NCBI RefSeq assembly: GCF_000524195.1
Contig: NW_020170396.1
Span: 998,127-1,062,126 of the forward strand
Length of the DNA: 64,000 nucleotides
Source: Echinococcus granulosus
Taxonomy: Eukaryota > Platyhelminthes > Cestoda > Cyclophyllidea > Taeniidae
Reading direction: 5' to 3'
Shown here: positions 50,093 to 61,700 of the stretch, piece by piece
How positions within the stretch are numbered: the stretch's first letter is position 1
Layout: each line of letters opens with the position of its first letter
Translations under genes and position numbers: made by a program
The notes under the pieces: model-generated
What the model was told of the DNA's origin: nothing
What the model saw: only the letters and a program-made list of their open reading frames with translations
Databases searched by the model: none

Positions 50093-50604
50093 AGCTGGAA
50101 GCAACTGCGGTTTGAAGTCGAAAACCAAATCACAGGTGATTAAAATAAAAGCGGTTGTATTAGTTATAAGTTTCGTAGTTTTTATCTAACCTAAAATTTA
50201 GCTACGATCTCTACAAAACTTTTCTGCTTCTTTATTTAATGACCTCCAAGGACAATTGTCTCAAAGCATTTGATACAGATCGCAAATTCATAAGTCTAAG
50301 AGTTTCTTTTTAAGTATAAGATAAATATCGGAAAGGCTATTGCAATAACAAATTTTCCAACTCACCCGCAGCATTTTTAACCTGTAGCTATAGAGGTTTA
50401 GCTAGATATAACTAATGACAACATAAAATTCAAAGTTTTAAATTTTTTATTAGTTTAGATAACTATACCAGTTCGAATTCTTTGCGTAGCACGAGAGAGA
50501 TTTTATTCGTTTTTCAAGGTTGATTTAGCGAGAGTTACCGGTTAATTTGACATAACTTTGGCTGCATTAGCCTTCGTCGGCTGGTTCTACATCTTACTGA
50601 GGAG
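50093..50604. promoter_or_regulatory. Divergent intergenic region between SNUPN and the 92-aa membrane protein gene
   Basis: The 512 bp between the two divergent start codons is AT-rich with no coding signal. It is likely a shared or back-to-back promoter with both 5' UTRs; this is inferred from layout only. Confidence 0.5.
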
Positions 50605-51373
50605 ATGGTTGTTTCGTGCGTCGCCATATTAAATTCCATTTTGTGGATTTTAGTTTGGCTGATTACTTGGCCACTGTCTCTTGTATTGGCGGTAATTGAA
50701 GTCCTTTTGATTCCATTATGCGTTTGCTCTACAAAGGTGAAAGATGTCGTCGAAGAACTCGACCGAATATCAAAGGTGCGTTTGGCTAGGGATAATTTTT
50801 TATCATGCCCTTTTGTCACGGTGTTTAACCTGAGTTTATCACTTGCGCTGTAACACATTTGTGCACTGTGAGTAAGATGTGGGCTGGTATCCTTTGGCAG
50901 AAATTCGTCTGCTCCTTGACCTTATATTGATCTAATGTGCTCTTGCGTGGTATGTGCGGCTATGTAGAATTTGTGAGTGTGATTTAAGGACACATACCCA
51001 TTGCATTCTTGACAAATACCTTCGTTTCTTCTCGTTTGCTTTTGTTCTCTCTGTCATACGGTTTATTTTCTTTGATGTCTTGAGATTGTTACTTGAATTG
51101 CTTCATCGTGCATTATTCTCTTATTTTTCGATTAAAATGCATTTTTAACACCACATTTTTACGATATGACTCGTAAAATTCATGCTTCTATTTACCTTAC
51201 AACCATCAAACTATAATTAGTCTACCTTTCTTCACTAAAGGCCCTCGCAATAATTTGTTTTTCAGTGGTTTGCCTTCGTGCCCATGGAGAACGCATGCAA
51301 AATGAAGCCTATCCGTCCCCATCAAGACATTCCCGTCCCAACCGATGAGTCGGGATCACCCGACCTTGTTTAG
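50605..51373 (+). CDS. Small two-exon membrane protein of unknown function
   Basis: Exons 50605-50775 (donor GTGCGT) and 51266-51373 (acceptor TTTGTTTTTCAG; TAG 51371-51373) join at phase 0 to give 92 aa. Residues ~6-44 are almost entirely hydrophobic and tryptophan-rich (ILWILVWLITWPLSLVL, then IEVLLIPLCVC), enough for a hairpin or one long TM helix. They are followed by an amphipathic acidic/basic segment (KVKDVVEELDRISK). Exon 2 supplies a hydrophilic tail with a possible KxK-rich turn and PxP motifs (PHQDIPVPTDES). No signal peptidase-type site is obvious. I do not recognise the family with confidence. Support for coding comes from the clean splice pair, the biased composition and the start next to SNUPN. 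A membrane location is likely; the function is unknown. Confidence 0.6.
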
Positions 51374-53949
51374 GCCTGTTTTTTCTCGATCCCCTTTCTC
51401 CCTAGGCACCTATTGAGCGTGTCCGCGCTGCGCACTCACCTGATTATTTGCATGCACAAGATCATGTGTATACCAAATCGTCCATCATATCCTTTAATGC
51501 TTGTGTGTTCCTCTTTTTTCCGCATTTTTTCTCTGATTTCTTCCTTTTTTTGCCCTGTGTTCTACTTCTCAGGCATTTCATAATTACTGAACGCCTGTTT
51601 GCGCCACTTTTTACCGTCCCGGTGAAGAAAACAAACACACTTTGGTTGTCGTGTCGTGGCATTGAAATTGTGCAGCTTATTATAATATTTTTGCTTTGAA
51701 GGACTTTTAACATAAATTCACACGGGCCTTGAGTTCGTCGGAATTCCGCTGAAGTGGTGATTAGATGAAAACCGAGTCTTGGAATCCTGTCTTTTTTGCG
51801 GTTTATGGTAAAATTGCTTTTGGTTTTATTAATAGCACTCAGCGAATGGGAGTATGGTACAGGAGTTCACTTTGGCGGGCCTGTTGGCTGCAGGTCGACG
51901 GGGTAGACGTGCCCTAGTGATATGTGGCGTGTGGATCGCACGCATTCACCCACCATCCGTGGCGTATGAATGGACGACAAGATGTACTACTTATGCGGGC
52001 AGAGCTAAACCACTGACAAAAGAAACACCAAATCATGGCCTCCAGTTCATGGGTTGAGCCACACAACTGATTGGTCACGAATGGAGTGACTTAGCTCTTG
52101 GGCCACTCATGCATGTAGGGGTTCTGTTTTTGCTGCGGCGACCAGTGTCGCAACTGCCGTCCCTATTGCCTTCAATTCGATTTGTGTATCCCCGAGCCTG
52201 ATTCTCCTTCTGGCGCTAGCGCACTCTGCAAGTGCACTAGTTTTGGCAGAATTAATGATCCTCGGAGGTCGTCTGAATGTCGGTGAAAGCGCTCATTGCC
52301 AGTTCCTCTACCTAAATGAGTACTTAGCTTTTCTCCATTACTTGCTACTGAAGTGTTAGCTGGGTTAAGTTTTTTACCTCTTGAATCTTCTAATGATAAA
52401 TGGGTCGGGCGTGTTGTAAGTCATTTACTTTCACTGATCTACGTGTTGTGCGATTAGCATTGCATGATCCATATGGCGGCAAAACCTGCTTCACATTCTG
52501 CAAATGCGTTCATTTCTCTGCTTATTGGGTTGTTTAGATTATCTAGTCCGTAGCTTATTAATAAACATTTTTTTCTACACAAGTAATCACGTGTTAAGTG
52601 GGAACAAGCTGTTGATTCCATAGGTTCGCTTGCAGAGCAGTGCGTTCCTGTGCTGCGCTTTTTCTTTTGGCCATACTGGCCTACTTTGATCTGGTTTCTG
52701 GCTGGCGATACCATCATCACAGTCTAACTATTCAACCTTGACGTATGGGCTTAAATAGCCGCATGGGAGTTGTGAAAATGTTCTTCAGAGATTTTTTAGC
52801 GGTGGTCAACCAGTGCTAACGCTTGTTCACACTAGAACCTTAAGAGCGTGCTTTTTATAAGCGGTGGGTGCCAACCGTGCTATCAGCCTGTCGAAGTCAT
52901 ATAGGTTTTCTTGTCTAAACCGGCACTACTGATATGCTAATTGCGAAATAAGTAGTAAAAATAACTTCATTAGATGAATATTTAAAGCGCTATCCTTCGT
53001 TATACTTTCCCCGATTAAAAGACAACAGTAAAATTAGTACTTCTTTTGCAAATTGCATTCAAAGCTGGCTAATAACTCTAAGTGTTTCTAATGATGCCTA
53101 TTTCCCTGAGGGCTACACCCATAAAGGGAATGCAACAAGCTCAGCACTTCCCTCTTCCACCTCTACTTTAACATCCTTGGAACGTGCAGATTGGCTTGAG
53201 GAGGACACCTTTTTTTGGTAATTATTGGAAAAGTGTACCAGGATTAGAGGTTATATGGGGTTAGTGTTGGTTTCCCCTTCAAAGGTTGCGTGCGTCCTGT
53301 CAGTCACGAGGTTCGCGCATGCTTCCCGCTTCTCATCTAAGGCGTACATTCAACCAAACGCGTATTACCTGGAGCTAGTTATTGGAATCTAGAAGTCTGG
53401 ACAACTACAAAATTTGTATCTCCATATAATTAGTCGACGCTATGGGCGTCAATTTACATATGGGAATATTGCGTAGCACGTGGCGTCTTCTTAGTAAGGA
53501 AAAGAGCTGGGCGGCTATAAGTGCGGCCTGAAAGCAGTGTCATCAATACTGAAAAGTTGGCATAGTCTAATATATCATTAAATAAACTTCAGGTCCCGCA
53601 AGTCCTCCTCCTCCCATGAACACCTCTCTCAGCGCTGTTATTCGTAACTCTTCTATTTCAGTCATCGCCCTGTAATCCGTGCTTCACAAGCCACCCACAA
53701 ACCATGGACGAAGTTCACACGTTACTTTTTAAGTTGGTAATGGATTGTGTCGACTTCAATAAGTCTACATATTCTTCCTCTTCATGAACAATATTGAGGA
53801 GATCAATTGATTGCCTTCATTTGGAATACGAGAGTGAGGTGACTGCCTAAAGTGGAGGCAGTTTCGATAACCCCACTATTGTGAGTGTCCAGATTCAACC
53901 ATTCGCCGCTGGCGCCTTCTTTTCGTTTGATAATCATCGCATTAATCAG
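51374..53949. other. Intergenic region with a GC-richer unassigned island
   Basis: No gene is supported. The segment ~51850-52340 is clearly more GC-rich than its surroundings and is not open over long distances; it may be a decayed mobile element of another type. The remainder is AT-rich. Confidence 0.35.
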
Positions 53950-54650
53950 AGTTTTTGCTCTTTCAGGTTGGGGCTGTCTACATTACCAATTTGGAAATGT
54001 CAACTAACTGAACGCGCGATACCTCCCCCACCTCCTCATCAGCGGGATAGGACCCATACAGATATGCCCGAATGGTATTAAAGTGAAAAAAGTGGCTAGG
54101 AGGAATAGATACTAAAAATTCCCCCCATTAAACTATTTCAGAATTCATGTCTTATTAATTAATAGTGGTTTCAAACCAGCATTCCTACTACTAGCAATAG
54201 ATACACAAGATAGCCAGCACATTCCCTTTCCCGCAATACAGTTTCCAAACGGGCCGGTGCTCCTGATCCAGTAGAATTACCAGGAACGATTGGTGACGTC
54301 GCGGTCATATATCTCATCAGTTGCACGTAAATTAGATGGATGTCATGGTGGGCTCGTGGGTGTTTCTCCTTACCACACTGAATAAGTTGTGTTGGCTGGC
54401 GCGGGAAGTTAACCAAGGGGGGCGCAGGGGCGCCGCTCAAAAGGGGAGGGAGCAAAGTAGTACCGCGGCTGTTTGCTTAGCTTTTCGTTTTATTTACTTG
54501 GGCATTGAAGGGCACGGCTATTGTGCTTCCATTGGGCGGCGTTGCCTCTGAGTCATGCCAGCAACCGTCCAGCCATTCTGTACGTTTACAATACATATTC
54601 TGCATCAGTATCATGTCTTCTTTCGTCGTCAGGAGATTCGGACCGCTACA
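53950..54650 (-). mobile_element. TRIM-like element, reverse orientation, 3' end lost
   Basis: The 5' LTR-like unit is at ~54470-54650 (minus strand start TGTAGCGGTCCGAATCTCC, core CATGACTCAGAGGCAACGCCG). It is followed on the minus strand by internal sequence down to ~54170 that includes GGTTAACTTCCCGCGCCAGCC and CACCCACGAGCCCACCATG. This internal part aligns with the start of the internal part of the 56614-57600 copy. The 3' LTR was not identified, so the left limit is a guess. Confidence 0.45.
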
Positions 54651-56613
54651 ATGACATCAATTTGACGATTTACATAATAACTATTTAGCTTCTTTGTACA
54701 CTGGCTTGTAATTAAATTCTACGCAAATTAAATCTAGCATTTTGATGTTGAACAGGTTCTAACACACACCTGATGATAGGTTCCTAAAATGCATAGGAAT
54801 TATTGAGAGGTCTCTACCGCCAAAGCCGTCCAATTTTTCGCTTTGATTCTGATTTAGGTTGTTGCATGGTCAGCTAATTTGACTGCCTCATATGGTAAAA
54901 ACGGAGTCCCATTAAGCCTTTTGGCATCCGATTGTTGTATTTCCACTGCGAATTCACTATTCTTAGCAGGCGAAAATTAACAGCGATTAGATTTCGGTGC
55001 CTTCATGGATGACCTTCTCTCTAGCTCACGGAATCATATTACTTCTTGCTAGAATAATGTCTTGAATGTTTTCTTTCACTGAGTATGGTGGATTTTGAAG
55101 CGACAAATCACACCCCCTAGCCTCCAGTCACTCGAGCCCTAGCGCATCTATATCAAACATGCAAAGAGAGCCTGCAATGGTCTTGGCTCACTAATGTGAT
55201 GAAACCACCCGTTCTGTTAGACGCACTACGCCTTGCATCAATTCAGTCAACGAGACTCAAGGAGCTCATTATTTTTTGCTTATTGTAAGTCGTTCCTTCC
55301 TGTTTCTGGCACTAAGGCTTATGTCTTGTTTTCGTCTTTTAATCGCAGGTTACACTTATTCACACAACTTTATTATAGGAGGTATCCAACGGCCACAGCA
55401 GGTTGGCATATTGTCTCTTTAAATTGATCCAAGTCTGGTGTTTTAATGAAGCCTACCCAACACACACTGTCAACACCAAAGTATAATGAGTTGACTTGCA
55501 TGCTCGATGAAAGAAAGGGGGTGTTTAGAACATGGGCTGTGACAGAAGTCCCCTGCTCGTCTTGTCTTGCAACTTTTTTTTCTGCGCCGTTTGTTTTACG
55601 CCACCAGTGGTGTTTTGGCATTGTAACAGGGTTGTGCAAAAACACAACTTTGGAATACACGTGTCGCCAGCGTGTGGGCGCAGATTTGTCGAGTCCATAG
55701 TGGACAGCCAATACGCCATCTTATTTGTTACTTTGTAAGGGTAAGTTATACTACTTTAAGTGCGTTCGATTGTGTTCTTGTGTCTAGTACAAATTCAGTC
55801 TCATTGGTAAACTACAGGCTGTGAAGCCGGGTGATTCACATTAGGCAACTGCGATTTTTTACGTTAACACTAAACCAACTACTTGCCCTTTCCATATGGA
55901 TCTCCCTTTCAAGAGAATTCACTTTCCAGTCCGCTTTCTTCCCCCTGTAAAACATCATTTAGATTACCTCCTAGTTTAGATTAGACATTAGAATAAGTAC
56001 TGCAGAAAGGGTATGTGATGAACAATTCAATATTTCTTTACTAAATCCTGGAGATTTTAACTATCAAATAATCTTAGCATTGGCATTTTACGAGGAATTA
56101 GGCCGTAGTACAGCATGTGAGGGAGTCATCGATAGAGAACCAGAAGTAGACCTATGCAGATTGGAGTGTTTAAACCCATGGGAATTAGGGGTGACTTTTT
56201 ACGATCACAGATAAAACAAGAACGAACTCATTTACGGACCCCAGGGTGTGTACCAGATCTTCCCTTTGGCCTATCTACCACCTAACTTTAGGGTAAAAAT
56301 GTTGGGATCTAGAAATAAAATAAGTGCAAGGCTATAGGGTAAAAGATAGGAGTAGGCAGTATAAAGTTACAGGAATTAAAATGAGCTCTGGTGCTAACAC
56401 GTGAACAGAAAGAGGTAATTCTGCGAAATCAACAACTTCAAGAATATTTGAAACGACTTTTGTAGCGGCATTATCTGAGTGAAATCAGCACTTTTACTAC
56501 CTTAATTAATATGCTAATTTCGTTTTTATGGCTGCTTGAGAGTGGTGGAGCTGATCTGTTCAGCTCCAACACGATTTTGGAAGCGATTCACAAAAATAAA
56601 CTAGGCAATATCT
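54651..56613. other. Intergenic, with one unassigned ORF
   Basis: A minus-strand ORF of 112 codons (55711-55373) overlaps open frames on the plus strand; it has no recognisable domain and no splice context, so it is not called a gene. The remainder shows nothing. Confidence 0.3.
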
Positions 56614-57600
56614 CGTAGCGTCCCGAGACCCCCTGCAGACGAAAGAAGACAAAATACTCGGGCAGAACATATATTCAGCGCAGAGAAGGTGACTGGGCTA
56701 TTGGCATGGCCCAAAAGGCCAGCCCACCCAATGAGGTACAACGGGGCTGATTCAAAGTACAAAAAGTGGCGCCTCACCAGAACCGAGGGATAAACCACTA
56801 TCGTATTACATAGCCTCCCTCCTCTTTTGAGCGTTGTCCCCGGCGCTTCCGCAGGTCAACCTCCCGCGTCAGCCATTACAACGTAGTCGGTGCAGCAAAG
56901 AAGCACCCACGAGCTGACCGTGCCAGTCACCAAATTAGTGCGCAACTGAGGAGATACTTGACCTCAACGTCACTGATCCCTCTTGGCAGCTTGACTGGAT
57001 CTGGTGATTCGTTCGGTTCAGGGATTTGATTCAGGGGGGAAATTGCGCCGGCCATCATGCGTGTCCATAGATAGATGCAGGAGCACTGGCCTAAAAGTAG
57101 ATTTGAGTAAGGGAGGACAAGATTCAAAACAGGTCCATGGGGGGACGGTAGGGAAAATCCACAACGAAACTTCCAGATAGTTCACAGCTAGTGTCGCTTC
57201 AGTTGTTAATAACTTTTCTGAAGAACATGGGACTGGGAGAGATGCCGAAGGTAGGCGTCAACATCAACCCTTCTATTAGGGATCATCACCATTCCTCCAT
57301 CCGTAGCATATGTACTTCTTCCGCTCCACTAAGGCTTATCACGTAGAAGTGGAAAATCAGGATACATGTCTTTCAAGATTGGGTTCGCTTTCCACTGCCA
57401 GAAATGTAGCGTCCCGAGACTCCCTGCAGACGAAAGAAGACAAAATACTCGAGCAGAATATATATATTCAGCACAGAGAAGGTGTCTGGGCTATTGACAT
57501 GGCCCAAAAGGCCAGCCCACTAAACGAGGTACAAGGGGGATGTTCAAAGTACAAAAGTGTTGCCTCACCAGAACCGAGGGATAAACCACTATCGTATTAA
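56614..57600 (+). mobile_element. Best-preserved TRIM-like element (direct repeats ~90% identical)
   Basis: Left unit ~56614-56810 and right unit 57405-57600 are direct repeats of about 195 bp, roughly 90% identical by eye (shared GTAGCGTCCCGAGAC start, CTGCAGACGAAAGAAGACAA, GGCCCAAAAGGCCAGCCCAC, CCAGAACCGAGGGATAAACC end). They flank about 595 bp of non-coding internal DNA. The left unit ends TACA and the right unit begins TGTAG, the TG..CA form of LTRs. No clear primer-binding site follows the left unit, no polypurine tract precedes the right one, and no flanking target duplication was found. Confidence 0.7.
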
Positions 57601-58788
57601 AATCCAAATAGGTGAAAGTTTCGGATTAATTTAATGGCGGCGAAACGTTTAGTAGCGATATGTTAAACAGAAATTTAAACCCCAAAAATTTGATTTAAAC
57701 GGATTCAATTATTTGATTAACGGATCATAATGGAAGATAAAACGTAGTTTCTTGGCTTTCATGAGAAATTTAGTGAAAGAGCATAACTTTATTTTCAGTG
57801 AATACTTAAAGGCGTGAAGGGGAATCCTATGATTCCAAAATAAAAATCAGGATGAAAACGAGATAACACCATCTAATAATTTCTTTATGCAAGAGCCCTC
57901 ATTGATTTGTCGTATTCTAAATAAAATATATGATGGAAAAAATCGTGGTTTTTATCCACTTTCACATGCTTCTTTTTTACACTGCTGGATTTGTCGGTAA
58001 ATTACAATTGTAATTCAATGAAAAGTTTATTGCAAATGACTTGTCTGGGAAACATTTGTTGGTTTTTACAACTGTTCCTACAGGACCAATATGTATAAGT
58101 TTTTGATATAAATATTGCTTTGACGATTTTTGGTTTAAACCTACAAAAACTCTAAGGTAGTTTCCATGCATGCATTAGCAGGAAAAAGGAATAAATGCTT
58201 CTCTTTGAGCCGCGTGTATCAAACTGGTGGCGGTGCGCAATTTTGTTAGGTAAGTTGGGGTCGTGTATGGTCTTTATAAGGGTTCTAAATTCAACACTCT
58301 GTGAGCCATCTAATGTTGCACACTACGAAACATATTGATTTGCAGTACCAACCATTCGTTAGCCTCTTTCACTTTTAGAGGTGATTTGGAAAACACAGTC
58401 CTAGATCCTCTACGAAACACTCAATTTGAACTCAATAGCCTAATGATTCTGTGCTCTTAGTATACGTTTAGCCTTGAAGTGCCTCAACTATGTGTGTTTT
58501 GCACTTTACTACCTGCGTTACATACGTATGTTCCCTCTTGAAATTGTTAATGTTGAGAATATAAACCATTATAGGGTTCCAACTTCATCATAGTATCCAT
58601 CACACGACAAAACTATTGTTTTTAACTTATTGCTAGTTACGAGCTACTAAACCCATACTTCTTCGAAGTTTGATGTATGTCATTAACAAGAGAGATGATT
58701 ACCTTTATAAATTCTGCCGTGAAGAAATATTTGGTTTACCTTTGAGCTAACTTATCCCTCATGACTTTTTAATTTGACTTTCTCTTAG
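57601..58788. other. Upstream flank of the CCDC186-like exon cluster
   Basis: AT-rich DNA immediately right of the TRIM-like element. No coding exon recognised. It may be an intron or the promoter of the downstream gene. Confidence 0.35.
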
Positions 58789-61700
58789 TTCTATCTCCCC
58801 ATTTATGTCCGTTGAATTCCAGTTGTACAAATCCCCCAAGTCTTTCATTATCAATGGAAACTGAAGCCGCTGGCTGCTATGCTGAAGCGAAATTAGATAA
58901 TGCAGGGATTTCAAGCAATCTGAACCAGGTCTATCATTCTACTCATTTGTCTAAGCCACGACTTGAAAGTGGCAAACCTTTATTGGACTCGAAAAATGCC
59001 AATACGGCCTCTACCGAGAACCCTACTCACTCTTTAGAAAGTGAGGTAGCGGTTCCTCAAAATATTGACGGTGCGGAATCGAAAGAGGTTGTTCAAAATC
59101 CGCACAATGACTGTGTAGATGATGCACAAATGCATCCTGCTGATATTATTAATCCCATTAGTGATTATGCGCAAGTGTCTTCTCAATCGTTGGAATTCAA
59201 GTCTTTAGATGCCAATGTTAAGGCTTCGGAATTACATAAAGAATTCGAATGCGTAAATAATCATCAAGTGGGGATCTCAACTTCAGAAAGAGAGAATGAA
59301 AGTAAAGTCTGTGACTCACCTTGGCAAACCAGTGTGTATCAAGGTGACCAAAAAGTAATACACAATAGTTCTGAAGAACAGGAAACTAATGGTTCTACTT
59401 CATTGGATGATCAAGTCTGCTTAAACGCTCCCCATCCCGTGAATTTACAGTCCCTTGGCTGTGAAGGTGGCACTGCTGATTCTACACAAGGCCCTGTCTC
59501 TAGAGAAGAATCTAACTGTTCTAGTTCATCAACAACAGAAAACAAGGCAGACATCCATTCTCACTCAGATAATTCTACTTCCATTCTTGCTTCTTCAACC
59601 GACAAAGTCAATGAGGAGGATGATTCGTCTTCCAACTTTTTCTCCATTGGAGGAATGGAAGACCCAAACAAAGTTTCCGTCCTCCAAGCCAAAGTTGAGG
59701 ATTTGACGAAAAAGTTGCTGCGGTCTCAGGAACAAATGGAATCTCTTTTGGAGGAGAAACAGCGGTGGCTAACGAATCGCCAGCAGCAATCTCAGCCATA
59801 CGCCAAGCACAAGACTAGTGTCTCATCAGACACCGCTGCCATTGTGGTCAAATTTGCCCAGGTATATTTTCTGATAAAACTAGCTTTTATCGGAAATTTA
59901 TACGCTTCTCCTGGAGCAACTCCTCTTACTTCAATCTGTGTTCTGAAAGCTATCCTTAAATTCTAGAAAATAAATAGGGGAACTCGATTATGACTTCATT
60001 CCCAATTAAGGAGCTTATTTAAGTTTCCACATAGTCCCTGTTCATTTGGAGTGTATTACGACTTTTTTGGATTTATCCAGTTTTATAATGATGTAGTCAG
60101 AACGGCAGCGGATGAAAGCCGAGGCCAAAGTGGAAGAGCTTGAAGCCACTATTGCTCGTTTGAGGACAGAAAACATTCCCAGTTCCGACTCGGCTATCCC
60201 AACCAAACAATCGGGATCTATTGAGGAGTTCAGTAAGGTATATTATTGACCAGATCATGCCGTTCGAATAATGTTTCTATCTTTAAATAAACAGCATTTT
60301 TCTTCATAGAAATTTATGCCAGTCTTTTGTCATTGTTTTATTAGCTTCACCCTGTAAAGCAGTAGCCATTTTTCATGTTCAACTTTAGAAAAACGATAGA
60401 TGCGTTACTGTACAAGCACTTCTTTCAAGGGCTAGCTGGTTAGACCCCAGCCGGTCGTTAGTTTCCAGGAAGGATAGATAGGAACTATGCTTGAACGTAG
60501 CTTTTCGATGTAGATTATCTTCTAACAGCTAAGTTGATAGGATTTGGAGTGAGAACTGACCTTTCCAGTGTCACTGGTTAGCACAAAGCATGCAGCGCGT
60601 TGGCAAAGCCACACCGGATTCATTAGATATGCTTTTGAGGGTATTTTTTTGTTCGTACATTCCCGTTAAAGCAGATTTAATTTGAAGATGGTGATTTCCG
60701 ACTTATTTCAAAATATCTACAGTGCTATGTTATTGAAGGTTTCCTCAATTTTATAGAGTGAATCTTTTGGTCTATTTGCTGGCATGAATGAATGAGACAG
60801 CGTTGTTATCAATAAAAGTCGAGTTTTCTGAGAAATATGAGTAGCTTACATATTTGGACGTGCTAAAGGCCTTCGTACTACATTTCGAGGTCAGCAATAG
60901 TCATAAAGTCTTGACGAAGAAACTGTACTTTTAAGCTACTTGACCCGAGTTGATAAATTTCTTTGTGAATTGTATATTGTCTGCTTCTTATGATTCACTC
61001 TTATGGCAAATTTCTTCCCCACTATCTTTGTTCCTATTCCCCTCGTTATACAAATCAAACATTGGATGTATTCAACATTCTAACAGTGCTTTCAAATCAT
61101 CCTATGTTCCTTAGGCTATCCGTTGTATTTTACTGATGTCACTTGAGTAGTGTGTATGATTCCCCTGTGTGTTCAGGCTCTCGCAGAGGCTCGGGAACGG
61201 GCGGAGCATTTACGCCACGCGCTGCGACAGGAGGAGGCACGAGTGGGTGACCTCGGCGCACAGTTGGCCACCACTCGCGAGGCGCATCGCAACGAACAGA
61301 AACGCGCCGCCGGACAGGCAGAAGTGATAAGTAAACTCAACCGCGACATCGACTCCCTCAAACGACAGCTCAAAGTGAGGCCGCGCTTCTCTCTGTCGGG
61401 TTTGTGTTACGTGGAACCATGGAGATATGCAAATCGGAACGTTAATTGGTGTTTTCTCATTTCAGTTTCTGTGATATTAACATTCATTTTTTGCACCTTT
61501 GTAACTCAGTTCTTTGGTGTGAGCGTTATTGGTACAATGCATTTCATCGATTCTTGAAAAGGTTTTGGGATTGATGTTTCATTCGTGCGTTGCCTCTGAG
61601 CGCTCCGTATATCTCTAGGATGCAAACAAAGTGCGAGAGCGAGAGGCCAAGCGGCTGTGCGATGAGATGGCTCTTCGTGAGACCACGGAGAAGTACAACA

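Noticed and set aside
49435..50133. 232-codon minus-strand ORF overlapping SNUPN exon 1
   Set aside because: It is a different frame from the snurportin-1 homology and carries no domain; it is a shadow of the SNUPN exon.
55373..55711. 112-codon minus-strand ORF
   Set aside because: Composition is plausible for protein, but plus-strand frames are open over the same bases and no family was recognised; left unassigned.
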